Below are positions 30,135 through 42,629 of a stretch of DNA of 64,000 nucleotides, in pieces. Source of the DNA: Anagrus nilaparvatae (taxonomy: Eukaryota; Arthropoda; Insecta; Hymenoptera; Mymaridae); NCBI GenBank assembly GCA_022575985.1, contig JAKSXM010000007.1:32614501-32678500 (forward strand), in the 5' to 3' direction. The position numbers were made by a program, and so were the translations under genes. The notes under the pieces were generated by a model. That model was not told where the DNA came from and did not search any database. It was given only the letters and a program-made list of their open reading frames with translations. Position 1 is the first letter of the stretch; each line of letters opens with the position of its first letter.

Positions 30135-32462
30135 TAGCGACTTTTTAGTCGTCTTTCTGATACTTCCGTGGTAAAAGGATTCTGTCAAAAGGATCTTGCG
30201 ACCTCTCATTCAAAAGGCTAGACGATATACTTTGAGATAAAATTACTTTTGGAAGTGATTTCAGTGCATTCTTTTAATTGGTAGACCATAAACCATCCAA
30301 CATAAATTTTTTTTCTTCTTAAATTTCAACTTTGGCAGTGATTTAACTAATGAAAAATAAAACAAATTTTCATTTGCGACCATCCGCGATCAAATATATT
30401 TGGGGCAACATGATCAAATTCTTAAAAAACTGAAATAACTTTTTTTTTTAATTTTGCGATTTTTCCAAAAAGGATCCCGCACAAATGAATAGGAAATGGC
30501 CGTTCGATCAAATTAGGTGAATTTTTTGTATGTTTTAGATTTTATTATTCTGAAAAAAAGTCTCGAAGGACACAAAGCTCTAAAGTATCAACTTTGGCTG
30601 CTACTGAGCTTGAAAGCTCCATAGCTCTATTACACAGGCACAAAAAAAATTCATGTACTAGAGGGTAGACCCCCTGGTATGGGGGTTTTTGGTGTTTTTA
30701 AAACCGAATATGGCCATTAAAATGCAATAAAACTAGCCAATTTGTTTCCAGGGCCCCCATAACCCCCCAAAGGAGTGAAAAAAATTTTTTTTTTTTTTAA
30801 ATGAAAATTGAACTATATACTCATGTTTTTTGGGACGCTTATACCAAAAATGTATGCAAAAATGTTTTTCATCAACGTTTAGCCTTGTAGACGAACCCAG
30901 TGCCCCCATTTATACCCCCTCCCAAACGGGTAAAAATATTTTTAATACAAAAATTAAAACTTAATATGAATTCTTATATTTTTTAAACCAAAAATGAATA
31001 TAAAAAATGTTTTCTACCAATTTTTGGCACTGTAAACTGCCCCAGTCGCCCCATGCACCCCCCCCCCCAAACGAGATATAAAAATTTTTATTACAAAAAC
31101 TAAAACTTAATGTGTATTGTTATTTTTTTTGTGGGGTTGAAACCAAAGATGAATATAAAAAATGTGTTTAACCAATGCTTTGTCCTCTAAGCCACCTCAG
31201 TGTCCCCATTCATCCCCCGATACAAGTAAAAAATAATTTTATTAGGAAAATTAAAACTCAATGTGTACTCTTATGTTTTTTGAGACTCTGTAATCAAAGA
31301 TGAATATAAAAAATGTTTTTAACCAATGCTTGGCCCTTTACACGACCCCAGTGCCCCCATTCACCCCTCCCCCCCCCCTCAAACGTTTCAGGGTCCAAAA
31401 AACATAAGAATACACATTGAGTTTGAATTTTCCTAATAAAAATAATTTCAACCCGTTTGGGGGAGGGGGTTGCTCTACAGGGCCAAGCATTGGTTAAAAA
31501 CATTTTTATGTTCATCTTTGGTTAGAGCATCTCATAAAACATAAGAATACACATTGAGTTTTAATATTTCTAATAATAATATTTTTAACACGTTTTGGGA
31601 GGGGGGTGAATGGGGGCACTAGGGTGGCCTAGAGGACCAAGCATTGGTTAAACACATTTTTCATATTCATATTTGGTTTCAACGCCTCAAAAAAGATAAC
31701 AATACACATTGAGTTTTAGTGTTTGTAATAAAATTTTTTGTATATACATTTGGTATAAGCGTCCCAAAAAACATGAGTATATAGTTCAATTTGAATTTTT
31801 CGAAAAAAAAAATTTTTTCACTCCTTTGGGGGGCTTATGGGGGCCCTGGAAACAAATTGGCTAGTTTTATTGCATTTTAATGGCCATATTTGGTTTTAAA
31901 AACACCAAAAACCCCCAAACCAGGGGGTCTACCCTCTGGTACATGATTTTTTTTTTTGTGCCTGTGTAATAATACTATGGAGCTTTCAAGCTCAGTAGCA
32001 GCCAAATTTGATACTTTGGAGCTTTGTGTCCGTTCAGACTTTTTTTCAGAATAATAAAATCTAAAACATACAAAAAATTCACCTAATTTGATCGAACGGC
32101 CATTTCCTATTCATTTGTGCGGGGTCCTTTTTGGAAAAATCGCAAAATAAAAAAAAAAGTTATTGCAGTTTTTTAAGAATTTGATCATGTTGCCCCAAAT
32201 ATATTTGAGCGCGGATGGTCGCATATGAAAATTTGTTTTATTTTTCATTAGTTAAATCACTGCCAAAGTTGAAATTTAAGAAGAAAAAAAATTTATGTTG
32301 GACGGTTTATGGTCTACCAATTAAAAGAATGCACTGAAATCACTTCCAAAAGTAATTTTATCTCAAAGCATATCGTCTAACCTTTTGAATGAGAGGTCCC
32401 AAGATCCTTTTGACAGAATCCTTTTACCACGGGAGTATCAGAAAGACGACTAAAAAATAGTT
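30135..32462. mobile_element. 2.3-kb palindrome made of ~145-bp repeats
   Basis: Outer arms (GACTTTTTAGTCGTCTTTCT, GTGGTAAAAGGATTCT, CCTCTCATTCAAAAGG) match inverted from 30145 and to 32455. Inside each arm are direct repeats of about 145 bp containing ATGAATATAAAAAATGT, ACCAATGCTTGGCCCT, CCCCAGTGCCCCCATTCA and a poly-C run. They lie at about 30785, 30930, 31075 and 31220 in the left arm and in inverted order to about 31800 in the right. A related inverted half-copy lies at 44210-44640. Confidence 0.85.
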
Positions 32463-32715
32463 AAAAATTGACTTTTTTTTGTCATTAATAGGCTGCTAAT
32501 TAGAGCTGAAGGCATCTGGAGGTCTGAAAACTTCCTATCCTATTTTTTTTAGGTGTACTTTGACCTAATACAATTAGTTTTCAAATATCTTTCGTGGGCC
32601 GATTCACTATATAGATCCTATATAGGCTTTACCTCAGATATTGGCAATTGCTTAGATCTCTTGTACGCCCACCTAAAGCCCCACCATGGTAATCAGATCT
32701 TATAGGACAGAACCA

Positions 32716-32718
<3 letters not shown>
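32463..32718. repeat. Extension of the palindrome family, shared with 44210-44460
   Basis: About 250 bp (AGCTGAAGGCATCTGGAGG, GTGTACTTTGACCTAATACA, GGGCCGATTCACTATATAGA and AATCAGATCTTATAGGACAG) recur inverted at about 44215-44460. There, too, they continue into the GACTTTTTAGTCG block. This is therefore the outer end of the same repeat family, absent from the left arm at 30135. Confidence 0.75.

Positions 32719-32768
<50 letters not shown>
32719..32768. repeat. (AT)n microsatellite
   Basis: About 50 bp of pure AT alternation, the insertion target of the adjacent Helitron. Confidence 0.95.
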
Positions 32769-32770
<2 letters not shown>

Positions 32771-32772
32771 TA

Positions 32773-34275
32773 TCTTACTACTATATATATTTGAAAATTT
32801 ATTTGTGTGTCTGTGTGTGTGTATTATCATCAGGGTCAAACCAGTGATCGAAATTATATAAAACCGGTGTCAAATTAAAGAAAAAATGTCCGCGAGTGAC
32901 ATAGGCCATAGTTTTGCGATTCAGCTATCGTACTTTTGGAGATATTCAATTTTTAGTGTTTTTGAACTTGATAAAATTTTTTAAAATTTTTAACAAAAAT
33001 TATATCTTGAGACAATCGAAAAATTTTACTGTAAAACTTTGTAGTATTCGATTTGGCACCAATTCTTGCATATTCTCTTAAATTTTTACTCAAAACGGAG
33101 GTATCTTTAAAATTTTATAAAATATTTTTGAAGCTGGCCGGAAAATTTTTTTTAATTTTTTTATTTTTTGTGGTATTTATAATCATCTATTTGTGGGTCT
33201 GTGTCTGTATGTGTTTCATCACCAGGGTTGAATCAATGTCAAAATGAAGTGTCAAAATATAGAGAAAAAGTCAGCGGGTGATATAAGCCATAGTTTTGGA
33301 AGTCAGTTACCATACTTTTGGAGGTATTCAATTTTTACTATTTTTGGAAAAAATAAAATTTTTTGAAAATTTGATTAAAAAGTGAAATAACTTCTAAATA
33401 AAATAAAATTTTACTGTCGAAATTGGTATTACTCGATTCCTCACTAATTTATACGTATTCACTTATATTTGCATAAAAAACGGACGCTTCTTTAAAAATG
33501 TGTAAAATTTTTTTGAAGTCTGAAAAATTTTTTCGATAATTTGCAGTAAAATAAAAAAAATAGAGAAAAATTTAGGAAATTTTATAGATTCTTTACTATT
33601 CAGAAAACAAAAACATGATTGTTGTATCATAAATTAATTTTTTTACAAATTAGTTAATCGAGTTTATCATTAACGAAAAATTAGAACCCTCTGAAAAACT
33701 AGATTTTGCATATCCAGGAGTCAAATGTACGATTTTTTATTTAAAAATGACTGTATTATTTGCAATTTATATTGTTTACGCTACAAACTATTATGACTAT
33801 AAAGACGCCCCTCTGAAAATTATTTGATAAATTTTTATTATGAGGTCCTAAATTCTCTAGATCAAAAATTACCGGAAAAATTGCATATCCAGTTAATAAC
33901 GCGAAGTTTAAATTATGAAATCACTAGCTGACTAACATGATTCATAATAGGTCTTGAAGTCTCTAAGTCTAGATTAACAAAATAGTACACGAGATATTAA
34001 GACTAAAATGCTATAGATTCTGTTCGTGCGGGAGAAACACGTCGATTGCATAAAAAATAAATTATCTTTGGGTCTCTCAAATACCTTTTCAAATAATTTT
34101 CCGTAATTAATAATTATAACTTTACTGGGGACAGAACTAGGGTTGAATCTCCTCTGAAAACTCTTAATGTGTTTGCATAATTATAAATGTGCAGTGAAAT
34201 GCTTTTCTTAAGCAACAGAAACAGAAGTAAATGCAATACAGGGGGGGCGGAGCCCCCCCCTCCAACTTTTGCTAG
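32773..34275 (+). mobile_element. Helitron family A copy 2 (~1.5 kb)
   Basis: Starts TCTTACTACTATATATATTTG and ends with a G7-CGGAG-C7 hairpin (about 34241-34260), then TTTTGCTAG at 34275, followed by TA repeats. The body matches copy 1 (GAAATTTTTA(C)TCAAAACGGAGG near 33080, TATTTGTGGGTCTGTG near 33188). It has one 5' end only, although the body is repeated twice. No protein is encoded, so mobility would need a Rep/helicase in trans. Confidence 0.85.
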
Positions 34276-34295
34276 TATATATATATATATATATA

Positions 34296-35338
34296 TTAGA
34301 GTGGACCTATTTTTGGACTTTGTGGAAAAACTTTGCTCCCCGGGTTTTTTTGTGAAGTTTTGGTCATAAAAAGTTCCCAGTTCCAAGGATTTTGCTTTAG
34401 CCTTGCAAAAACACGTGCCTGTAACCACATCAATTTTCCCATTTAAATAACATGGGAATTTTGAGTTTTTAGCTATACAAATTTTCACAAAAGCCAAAAA
34501 GCGTTTTAAAATGCTGATTTTTACTGGAAATCATACTTTTATATGTTGTAGACATACAAACCGCCCTGCATTCATTCCAAAGGGAATTTTGGGGCTAGAA
34601 ACGCAAATGTACATGTTATCTCAATCTTATAAAACAGGGTTTTTCGGTAATTTTCGATAAAAAGCTACAACCTCAAAAATTAACCAAAACACTTCTGGTA
34701 GGTTCACTTTTTTTGGTATAAGTGTCACCTTTCAAACGACGTAAGCCGTGTATTTTAATCACTGTTTCTCTTAGCGCTATAGTCAATTAACCTACTGGTA
34801 ATTTTTGACCCGAAATGACCAATTTTTGAATTTATTTAAATTAATGCCAAAATTGTAAATTTTGACAAAATTGAGTTTTAAAGGCCTTAATAATTTTTTA
34901 CAAGCTTCAAGTTTCCAAAAATTTTTTACTCGTCTCTTTACTTTAATTAGTTTTTAAGATATTACTTTTCAAGGATAATGATAAAAATTTACTTTTTTTG
35001 AAAACCCTGAATTGGGACTCGGTAATTGCGTTTCTAGCCCCAAAATTCCCTTTGGAATGAATGCAGGGCGGTTTGTATGTATTTACAACATATAAAAGTA
35101 TGTTTTCCAGTAAAAATTAGCATTTTAAAACGCTTTTTGGCTTTTGTGAAAATTTGTATAGCTAAAAACTCAAAATTCCCATGTTATTTAAATGGGAAAA
35201 TTGATGTGGTTACAGGCACGTGTTTTTGCAGGGCTAAAGCAAAATCCTTGGAACTGGGAACTTTTTATGACTAAAACTTCACAAAAAAACCCGGGGAGCA
35301 AAGTTTTTCTACAAAGTCCAAAAATAGTTCCACTATAA
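34296..35338. mobile_element. 1.04-kb foldback, TTAGAGTG-type end
   Basis: The left end TTAGAGTGGACCTATTTTTGG pairs with CCAAAAATAGTTCCACTATAA at the right. Arms of about 320 bp are near-identical (CCCGGGTTTTTTTGTGAAG, CCAAGGATTTTGCTTTAGCC and CAAACCGCCCTGCATTCATT). Flanks are TA repeats, so a TA target is likely but cannot be proven. A related left end appears at 58326. Mirrored frames on the two arms are not genes. Confidence 0.85.
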
Positions 35339-35350
35339 TATATATATATA

Positions 35351-35526
35351 CAGCCTGCTAACCAATAGGTACTATCTAAAAAAGTTTCTCAAATAGCTAT
35401 AGCCGCTATAGCCGCTATACTAAAGTATATAATACTGTACATTTACTATAGTAAGTATAGCGGGTATAGCGGCTATAGCTATTCGTGAAACTTTTTTAGA
35501 TAGTATACCTATTGGGTAGCAGGCTG
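35351..35526. mobile_element. 176-bp Tc1/mariner-like MITE
   Basis: Inverted ends CAGCCTGCTA and TAGCAGGCTG are flanked by TA on both sides (35349-35350, 35527-35528). Nearly the whole length folds (ACCAATAGGTACTATCTAAA against TTTAGATAGTATACCTATTG), with TATAGCCGCTATA subrepeats at the tip. TA duplication and the CAG start fit Tc1/mariner MITEs. Confidence 0.85.
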
Positions 35527-35551
35527 TATATATATATATATATATATATAT

Positions 35552-36488
35552 GGGTGGTTTTCACTGTAACTATATATTTTTTTATTGTTTACGGCACAAC
35601 ACTAATTATATTTTTTTTTTAATTTTTTTTGTATTTTAATGTTTATCAATGTCTAAAAACCTAAAATTTTCAGTGGTACTGCTACAAATGTAAAAATAAA
35701 TTCTACGTGTTATTCTTATGGGATTTTTTTATTTATGCAGACGGTGGCGTCATGGACGGTTGCGACATTTTGAATGTATTATTGAAATAACTTTGTATTG
35801 AAGCCATCAAATTTTCTCAAACTCTGGGTATCTTATTTTTCCATCAAAACACATAACTGAACAAGATATATTAAGTAATATATGACATACACTTGGAGAA
35901 AACGACATGGACGGTTGCGACATTTTTTTTTTTGTAAAAGCGTTTTAAAAATTTAATAGGTTTAATTTTCATAGTTAAAGCTTTCATATTTAAAATTTTA
36001 AGTTTTCCACGGTTCATATATGAGTAGTTAAGTAAGAAAAAAAATACAACAGTGCTTTCAAGTGCATAAATATAGAGTGCGCTCCCATAAAAGGTGGGAA
36101 GCTTAAAAATAGCTAAAATTGGGGGACAGACTTATATGTGACGATAAGCTAAGAGAATTGCATGAAAATTTGTTTCGTTGAAAAAAATGAGTTTTTGGGA
36201 CCTAAATACGTCATATGCATCCTACAGAAAAATTTAAGTTCAAATTTTAAGCCGTTTGTTAATACTCAAAGTTTACAGTTAAGCAAAAGGACAGCAGACG
36301 GTGGCGACAATTTGAACACATATGCTCCAGAAAATTTTTTTATTAAGTTACCAATATATGCATAGTAGGTTGTGACTTTAAAAAAATATTATTTATGAAC
36401 TTTTTAAAAGAAAAAAAAGTGTAAAAGAGCTTTAGTTTCGGATATAAATGGAGGGGACACTATGTATACCGTTCCTGCGAAAACCACC
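35552..36488. mobile_element. ~0.94-kb TIR element (GGGTGGTTTTC ends)
   Basis: The left end GGGTGGTTTTCACTG and right end CGCGAAAACCACC-like (GCGAAAACCACC, 36477-36488) are inverted, in TA-rich flanks. The interior contains a direct repeat of ATGGACGGTTGCGACATTTT (about 35751 and 35909), and a diverged GACGGTGGCGACAATTTG near 36298. A second, window-truncated copy in opposite orientation starts at 63599, which independently supports this as one family. Confidence 0.75.
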
Positions 36489-36614
36489 TATATATTAGAG
36501 TGTAGTGAAGAAAAATAACGTATTCCCGAGACCCTCGCATCTTAAAGTTATTTTTTTGGGTAGAAAATGAACATCTGTAATTTTCATGAAATTCGGTTAA
36601 AATTTTTCGGTTTA

Positions 36615-37060
36615 ACGACCGAAATTTACGGTGAAAATCGCGCAATTCAGTTACTTTAAAAATTTTTTTTCTGAAAAAGAATATTTTTTAAAAATATTAA
36701 GAATCGCTGAGCCAGATTTTCAAAATAATGATTTACGAAGCCTACGTAACCTCAAAACTGACGTTTTTGGTATCAAAAATGGCACAATTCGGGTACTTTA
36801 ATAAATTTTTTTTTCTGAAAGTTTATATTTTTTAAAAATATTAAGATTCACTCAGCCAGGATTTCAAAATTATGATTTACGAAGCGCACGTAACCTCAAA
36901 ACTGACGTTTTTGGTATCCAAAATGGCGCAATTCGGGTACTTTAATAAATTTCCTTTTTGGAAAATTTATATTTTTTAAAAATATTAAAATTCGCTCAGC
37001 CAGAATTTAAAAATAATGATTTACGAAGCCTACATAAACTCAAAACTGACGTTTTTGGTA
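36615..37060 (+). repeat. Left-arm direct repeats, unit ~120 bp (~3.5 copies)
   Basis: Each unit has TTCGCTCAGCCAGAATTT, AAAATAATGATTTACGAAGC, CTCAAAACTGACGTTTTTGG and GGCGCAATTCGGGTACTTTA. The inverted counterpart is at about 42770-43320 with four or more units. Confidence 0.85.
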
Positions 37061-37863
37061 AATCGTAAATACCTACAAAAAAAAAAAGGATATTTTCTAC
37101 ATTATATACAGGAAATCGGTGTTAGAACACTTTGAACATAAATTTTAGATACTTCAAGCTTAGTAGAACGATTTATGTTGTTTTTTAAATCTCTCCCATT
37201 TAATTACATAATAAAAAAATAGAAAAACGGTATGAGGTATTTCGCTAAATTTTGTTAGCTGCTTTTCAAATCTAAAATACATTTATGAAGCTTCCAAAAT
37301 TCTTCTAGCAAATTCAAATTTCGGGAAATGGCGTGATATTAGACACTTTTTACGTAGGAAAATCGTATTAGATAGTTTGATGATAGATTTAGATACTTTC
37401 GACTTAAAAGATGAATGTAAGGCGTTCCGTGAACATCTTTTATTTATTTATGAAAATGGAAAATGGATATAAAGAAAATAGGTATTTTGGAAAACATTAG
37501 TAGTACCTTTTATATCTAGAATTGAGATAGGCTTCCAAAGGCTCCACTAATAACATCAGCCTTCGGACAATGGCGATATATATTCTTTAAAAGGATATTA
37601 GCAACTTTTTACGTCGGAAAACGGTATTAGCTACTTTTAAAATCGAAAATTTAGGTAAAATGCTTCAAAAGGCTCTTCTAGCAACTTCAGATATTGGAAA
37701 AAGGTGTTAGATACTTTTTAAGGCGGAAATGGAGGTAGGATGCATCAGAAAGCTCTTCTAGCAACTTCAAACATCGGAAAACGGTTAAATACTTTGGAAA
37801 TTGGTGTTAGATACTTTTTAAGGCGGAAATGGAGGTAGAATGCTTCAAAAAGCACTTCTAGCA

Positions 37864-38418
37864 ACTTCATACTTCGGAAAACGGTGTTAGATACTTTGAA
37901 AAATGGTGTTAGCTACTTTTACAAATCGAAAATTTAGGTAGGATGCTTCGAAAAGCTCTGCTAGCAACTTCAGACATCGGAAAACGGTGTTAGCTACTTT
38001 ATAAACCGGAATTTGAGGTAGGATACTTCAAGAAGCTTTTCTAGCAACTTCATTTTTGCGAAAACGATGTTAGGGACTTTGGAAATTGGTGTTAGCTACT
38101 TTTTAAATCAGAAATTTAGGTAGGATGCTTCGAAAAGCTATTGTTGCTAATTCATAAAACGGCGTTAGATACTGTGGAAAACGGTTTTAGCTACTTTTTA
38201 AATCGGAAATTAAGGTAGGATGTTTGAAGAAGCTCTTGAAGCTACTTTATACTTCTGAAAACGGTATTAGATACTTTGGAAAACGGTGTTAGCTACTGTT
38301 TAATCAGAAATTTAGGTAGAATACTTTAAAAAGCTCTTATAGCAACTTTATACTTCGCAAAACGGTGTTAGCTACTCTTTAAATCAGAAATTCAGGTAGC
38401 ATACTTTAAAAAGCTCTT
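37864..38418 (+). repeat. Exact 555-bp higher-order duplicate, copy 1
   Basis: By eye this segment is identical to 39455-40009, offset exactly 1591 bp, although neighbouring minisatellite units differ by many substitutions. Boundaries are sharp: 37864 (ACTTCATACTTCGG) and 38418 (AAGCTCTT). Confidence 0.8.
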
Positions 38419-39454
38419 ATAGCAACTTCACACTTCGGAATACGGTGTTAGCTACTTTTTAAATCGGAAATTAAGGTAGGATGTTTGAAGAAGCTCTTGA
38501 AGCTACTTTATACTTCTGAAAACGGTATTAGATACTTTGGAAAATGGTGTTAACTACTTTTGAAGTTGTAATTTGAGGAAGGATGCTTCAAAAAGCTCTT
38601 CCAGCAACTTCATACTTCGGAAAATGGTGTTAGATACTTTCGAAAACGGTGTTTCCTACTTTTTAAATCGAAAATTAAAGTAGGATGCTTCAAGAAGCTA
38701 CTGTTGATACTTCATACTTCCGAAAACGGTGTTAGCTACTGTTTAAATCAGAAATTTAAGTAGTATACTTCAGCTCTTCTAGCGACTTTAGATATCGGAA
38801 AACGGTGTTGAATACTTTTAAAATCGGAAAATGAGGTAGGATACTTCAAGAAGCTCTTCTAGCAACTTCATTTTTGGGAAAAAGATGTTAGGGACTTTGG
38901 AAATTGGTGTTAGCTACTTTTTAAATCAGAAATTTAGGTAGGATGCTTTGAAAAGCTCTTCTAGCAACTTCAGACATCGAAAAACGGTGTTAGATACTTT
39001 GGAAAACGGTGTTAGCTACTTTTTAAGTCGGAAATTGAGGTAGGATGCTTCAAGAAGCTATTGTTACTACTTCATATATCGGAAAACGGTGTTAGATACT
39101 TTGAAAAATGGTTTTAGCTACTTTTTAAATCGGAAATTAAGGTAGGATGCTTCATGCAGCTTTTCTAGCAACTTACCTTATAGGAAAACGATGTTAGTTA
39201 CATTTTAAATCGGAAATTGAGGTAGGATGCTTCGAAAAGCTCTTCTAGCAACTTCATTTTTGCGAAAACGATGTTAGGGACTTTGGAAATTGGTGTTAGC
39301 TACTTTTTAAATCAGAAATTTAGGTAGGATGCTTCGAAAAGCTCTTCTAGCAACTTCAGACATCGGAAAACGGTGTTAGATTCTTTGAAAAACGGTGTTA
39401 GCTACTTTTTAAGTTGGAAATTGAGGTAGGATGCTTCAAGAAGCTATTGTTACT

Positions 39455-40009
39455 ACTTCATACTTCGGAAAACGGTGTTAGATACTTTGAAAAATGGTGT
39501 TAGCTACTTTTACAAATCGAAAATTTAGGTAGGATGCTTCGAAAAGCTCTGCTAGCAACTTCAGACATCGGAAAACGGTGTTAGCTACTTTATAAACCGG
39601 AATTTGAGGTAGGATACTTCAAGAAGCTTTTCTAGCAACTTCATTTTTGCGAAAACGATGTTAGGGACTTTGGAAATTGGTGTTAGCTACTTTTTAAATC
39701 AGAAATTTAGGTAGGATGCTTCGAAAAGCTATTGTTGCTAATTCATAAAACGGCGTTAGATACTGTGGAAAACGGTTTTAGCTACTTTTTAAATCGGAAA
39801 TTAAGGTAGGATGTTTGAAGAAGCTCTTGAAGCTACTTTATACTTCTGAAAACGGTATTAGATACTTTGGAAAACGGTGTTAGCTACTGTTTAATCAGAA
39901 ATTTAGGTAGAATACTTTAAAAAGCTCTTATAGCAACTTTATACTTCGCAAAACGGTGTTAGCTACTCTTTAAATCAGAAATTCAGGTAGCATACTTTAA
40001 AAAGCTCTT
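39455..40009 (+). repeat. Exact 555-bp higher-order duplicate, copy 2
   Basis: Partner of 37864-38418. It shares even idiosyncratic units such as CTAATTCATAAAACGGCG and GAAGAAGCTCTTGAAGC, implying recent unequal exchange or conversion. Confidence 0.8.
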
Positions 40010-41351
40010 CTAGCAACTTCAAACTTTGGAAAACGGTGTTAGCTACTTTTTAAATCGGAAATTAAAGAAGGATGCTTCAAGAAGCTACTTGATACTTTAT
40101 ACTTCGGAAAACGGTGTTAGCTACTGATTAAATCAGAAATTTACGTAGTATACTTCAAAAAGCTCTTTTAGCGACTTCAAATATCGGAAAACGGTATTGA
40201 CTACCTTTGAAATCGGAAAATGAGGTAGGATACTTCAAGAAGCTATTCTAGCAACTTCATTTTTGGGAAAACGATGTTAGGGACTTTGGAAATCGGTATT
40301 AGCTACTTTTTAAATTAGAAATTTAGGTAGGATGCTTCTTAAATCGGAATTTGAGGTAGGATGCTTCAAAAAGCTCTTCTAGCAACTTTAAACTTTGAAA
40401 AATGGCGTTTTATATTTTTCAAAGGATATTAACGATTTGTTGCGTAGGAAAACGGTGTTAGATAGTTTCAATATAGAATTTAGAAAATTTCGACTTGGTA
40501 GATTGATGTAAGGCTTTCAAAGAATGACTTTTACTTAGTTAAGAAATCAAAAAACGGCGCTAGATATTTCTGAAAAGGATCTTAGAAACTTTTTACGTAG
40601 GAACACGGTGTTAATAATATTAAAAATAGCTTTTATATACTTCCGGCTTAGTAAAGAGATGTAAAAAAAAAAACGTAAGTTAAACAAAAACGTCAGTTTT
40701 GAGATTATGTAGGCTTCGTACACGTAAAAAAAATGTAAGACAAACTAAATGTATTACGTTACTGAAATATGATTAGTATTGTAAGTTTGTTGAATGGAAA
40801 GATTAAACGTTGAATTGTCAAATAAAAACATTAAACCAACAAATACTTTGTTGATTCAAGCAAAATTAAAATTGTTAAGTTAACCACTTAAATCTTTGTT
40901 GAATCAACATAGCGTTAGATAAACCAACAACCTACAACATTAATATGATTAATTTTAATAGTTAGGTCGATGCTTTTTCTTTTATATTAAAATATTTATT
41001 CATTCTTTCTCTTTCTATCCTATTATGCTCTTCTCTTTCAGCAGCGCGCTTTTGTTTATATTATTATTCAATAAAGAAATGGAATTTCCTAAAAATTTTT
41101 AATGATAGTTTTAACTATTATTTTTAAATATAAATTTCACTGCGGGTATGCATAATTTACTTTTGCTTATATTATTATTCATTATTATTATAATAAAGAA
41201 ATGGGATTTCCTAAAAATTATTTATGATAGTTTTAACTATTATTTTTAAATATGCATTTCGCTGGGTATGTATAATTTACTCTGCATATAATTTCTAAAA
41301 TTATTATCTGTAACATATAGTACTTAAAATTTTTTTATTAAATACAAGTGT

Positions 41352-41425
41352 CCTGTTAGCAGAATGGATAATCACGCTGTCTCGGAAGCCGCGGTACTCA
41401 GTTCGATCCCAGTAGCAGTCAAAAT
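41352..41425 (+). other. tRNA-like segment with A and B boxes
   Basis: TAGCAGAATGG (41357-41367) fits a Pol III A box and AGTTCGATCCC (41400-41410) a B box, at tRNA-like spacing. Flanks that should form the acceptor stem pair poorly, so it is probably a tRNA-derived (SINE-type) module rather than a functional tRNA. It has a homologous partner at 41935-42018 on the other strand. Confidence 0.55.
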
Positions 41426-41557
41426 TTTTCTTCGGTTTTTTTTAACAGATTTTAAATTAATAAATATATACCTATAAGTATACATAAATAAATATAAAAA
41501 AATAATTATAAAAAAAAAAATAATTAATTTAAAAAAAATAAAAAAAATAAAAAAATA

Positions 41558-42629
41558 CACTGAAAAACCGGTACCATTGAATCAATGACTTTAAAGCAAT
41601 TGATATATGCCAATGACGGATATCATAAATTCAATGGCGAGATAGAAATTATTTCAAATATTTAAAGGCTATTGAAGTGATTATAATATACATCACTTCA
41701 ATGTATATTTAATAGAAAATAAATAAAAATTTATTTTTTTTTTAAATTTTATATTTACTTTATTTTAATGATTCCCCCCCCCTGCTTTCTGTTTTTTTGG
41801 TGTTGTTATATTTATTAATTATTTTTTTATTTTTTTTTTATTTATTTTTTTTAATTATTACCTATTACATTTTTAATTACATTTTTGGAATTAATTTATT
41901 TTTTGTAAATTTATTATCAAATAAAAAAACTGCGACATCATCCGGGATCGAACCAAGGACCGTTGTGAACCGTGTTGATCAGCAGGCAGCGACTTTATCC
42001 ATTACACCAGCATGACACTTTGATATAATAAAAAAATTTTGAAGACTATATGTTACAGATAATAATTTTCCCACCCTTTTTTTTTAATACTCAGAGTAAT
42101 TTAAGTATATCTAACAAAATGCATATTTAAAAATATTAATTAAATCTAATCATAAATTATTTTCAGGAAATTCCATTTCTTTATATAATAGTAATAATAT
42201 AATGAATAACAATAATATAAACAAAAACACACCCAGGCGCGCGCCATTAAAAGCCATAATATATAGTCTGAGTAATCGGTAAATACGCAGAAGGATAGAA
42301 AGAGAAAGAATAGTACCTACACATATGCATAATAGGTACTTTTTTTTGTTATTAATAATATTATTGAACTAAAATCAATTTCTATTGATTGAATGTTTTT
42401 AAACGTTAAATCAAAATATTAAAAACAATTATTTTGATTGTATGCTCTCTATTAATTCAATCTTATATTCTCTTTTATTTTGACGAAAATTTACATCAAA
42501 ACAATGACTGCCATATTAATGGCGAGAAGCTATTCGTTTAATAGCCGCGCCATCAAATCAATGATATATTCTATTGGCATATTTCAATCGCTTTTAAGTC
42601 ATTGCTTCAATGGTATCGGTTTTTCAGTG
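41558..42629. mobile_element. 1.07-kb TA-target element, second nesting level
   Basis: The ends CACTGAAAAACCGGTACC and GGTATCGGTTTTTCAGTG are inverted, flanked by TA (41556-41557, 42630-42631). Arms of about 140 bp share TTGAATCAATGACTTTAAAG-like text, ATATGCCAAT and AATGGCGAGA. Its right half contains a tRNA-like module and GGAAATTCCATTTCTTTAT, both inverted copies of DNA in the host element's left half. No transposase. Confidence 0.8.
41935..42018 (-). other. tRNA-like segment with A and B boxes
   Basis: On the minus strand TGGTGTAATGG (complement of about 41999-42009) and GGTTCGATCCC (complement of 41944-41954) are near-perfect A and B boxes. The spacing is longer than in the plus-strand partner, like a tRNA with an extended variable arm. 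Acceptor pairing is poor. It aligns to the 41352 module from TGTC through the A box. Confidence 0.6.

Larger units (their letters stand above)
37480..40430 (+). repeat. Degenerate minisatellite, units ~75-105 bp
   Basis: A long array built on CGGAAAACGGTGTTAG(A/C)TAC, then TTTTTAAATCGGAAATT, AGGTAGGATGCTTC, AAAAGCTCTTCTAGCAACTTCA. Some units carry an extra ATACTTTGGAAAACGGTGTTAG insert, giving two unit lengths. About 30 units are visible. Divergence grows toward the edges (37260-37480 and 40430-40620 are barely recognisable). No open frame is maintained, so it is non-coding. Confidence 0.9.

Noticed and set aside
34114..35274. 127- and 65-codon frames sharing a KICIAKNSKFPCYLNGK segment
   Set aside because: They also mirror across a foldback, and the longer one runs through a TA microsatellite and a Helitron hairpin.
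41352..42018. Functional tRNA genes
   Set aside because: A and B boxes are good, but acceptor and T stems do not pair properly and no clean anticodon arm is visible, so only tRNA-like modules are claimed.
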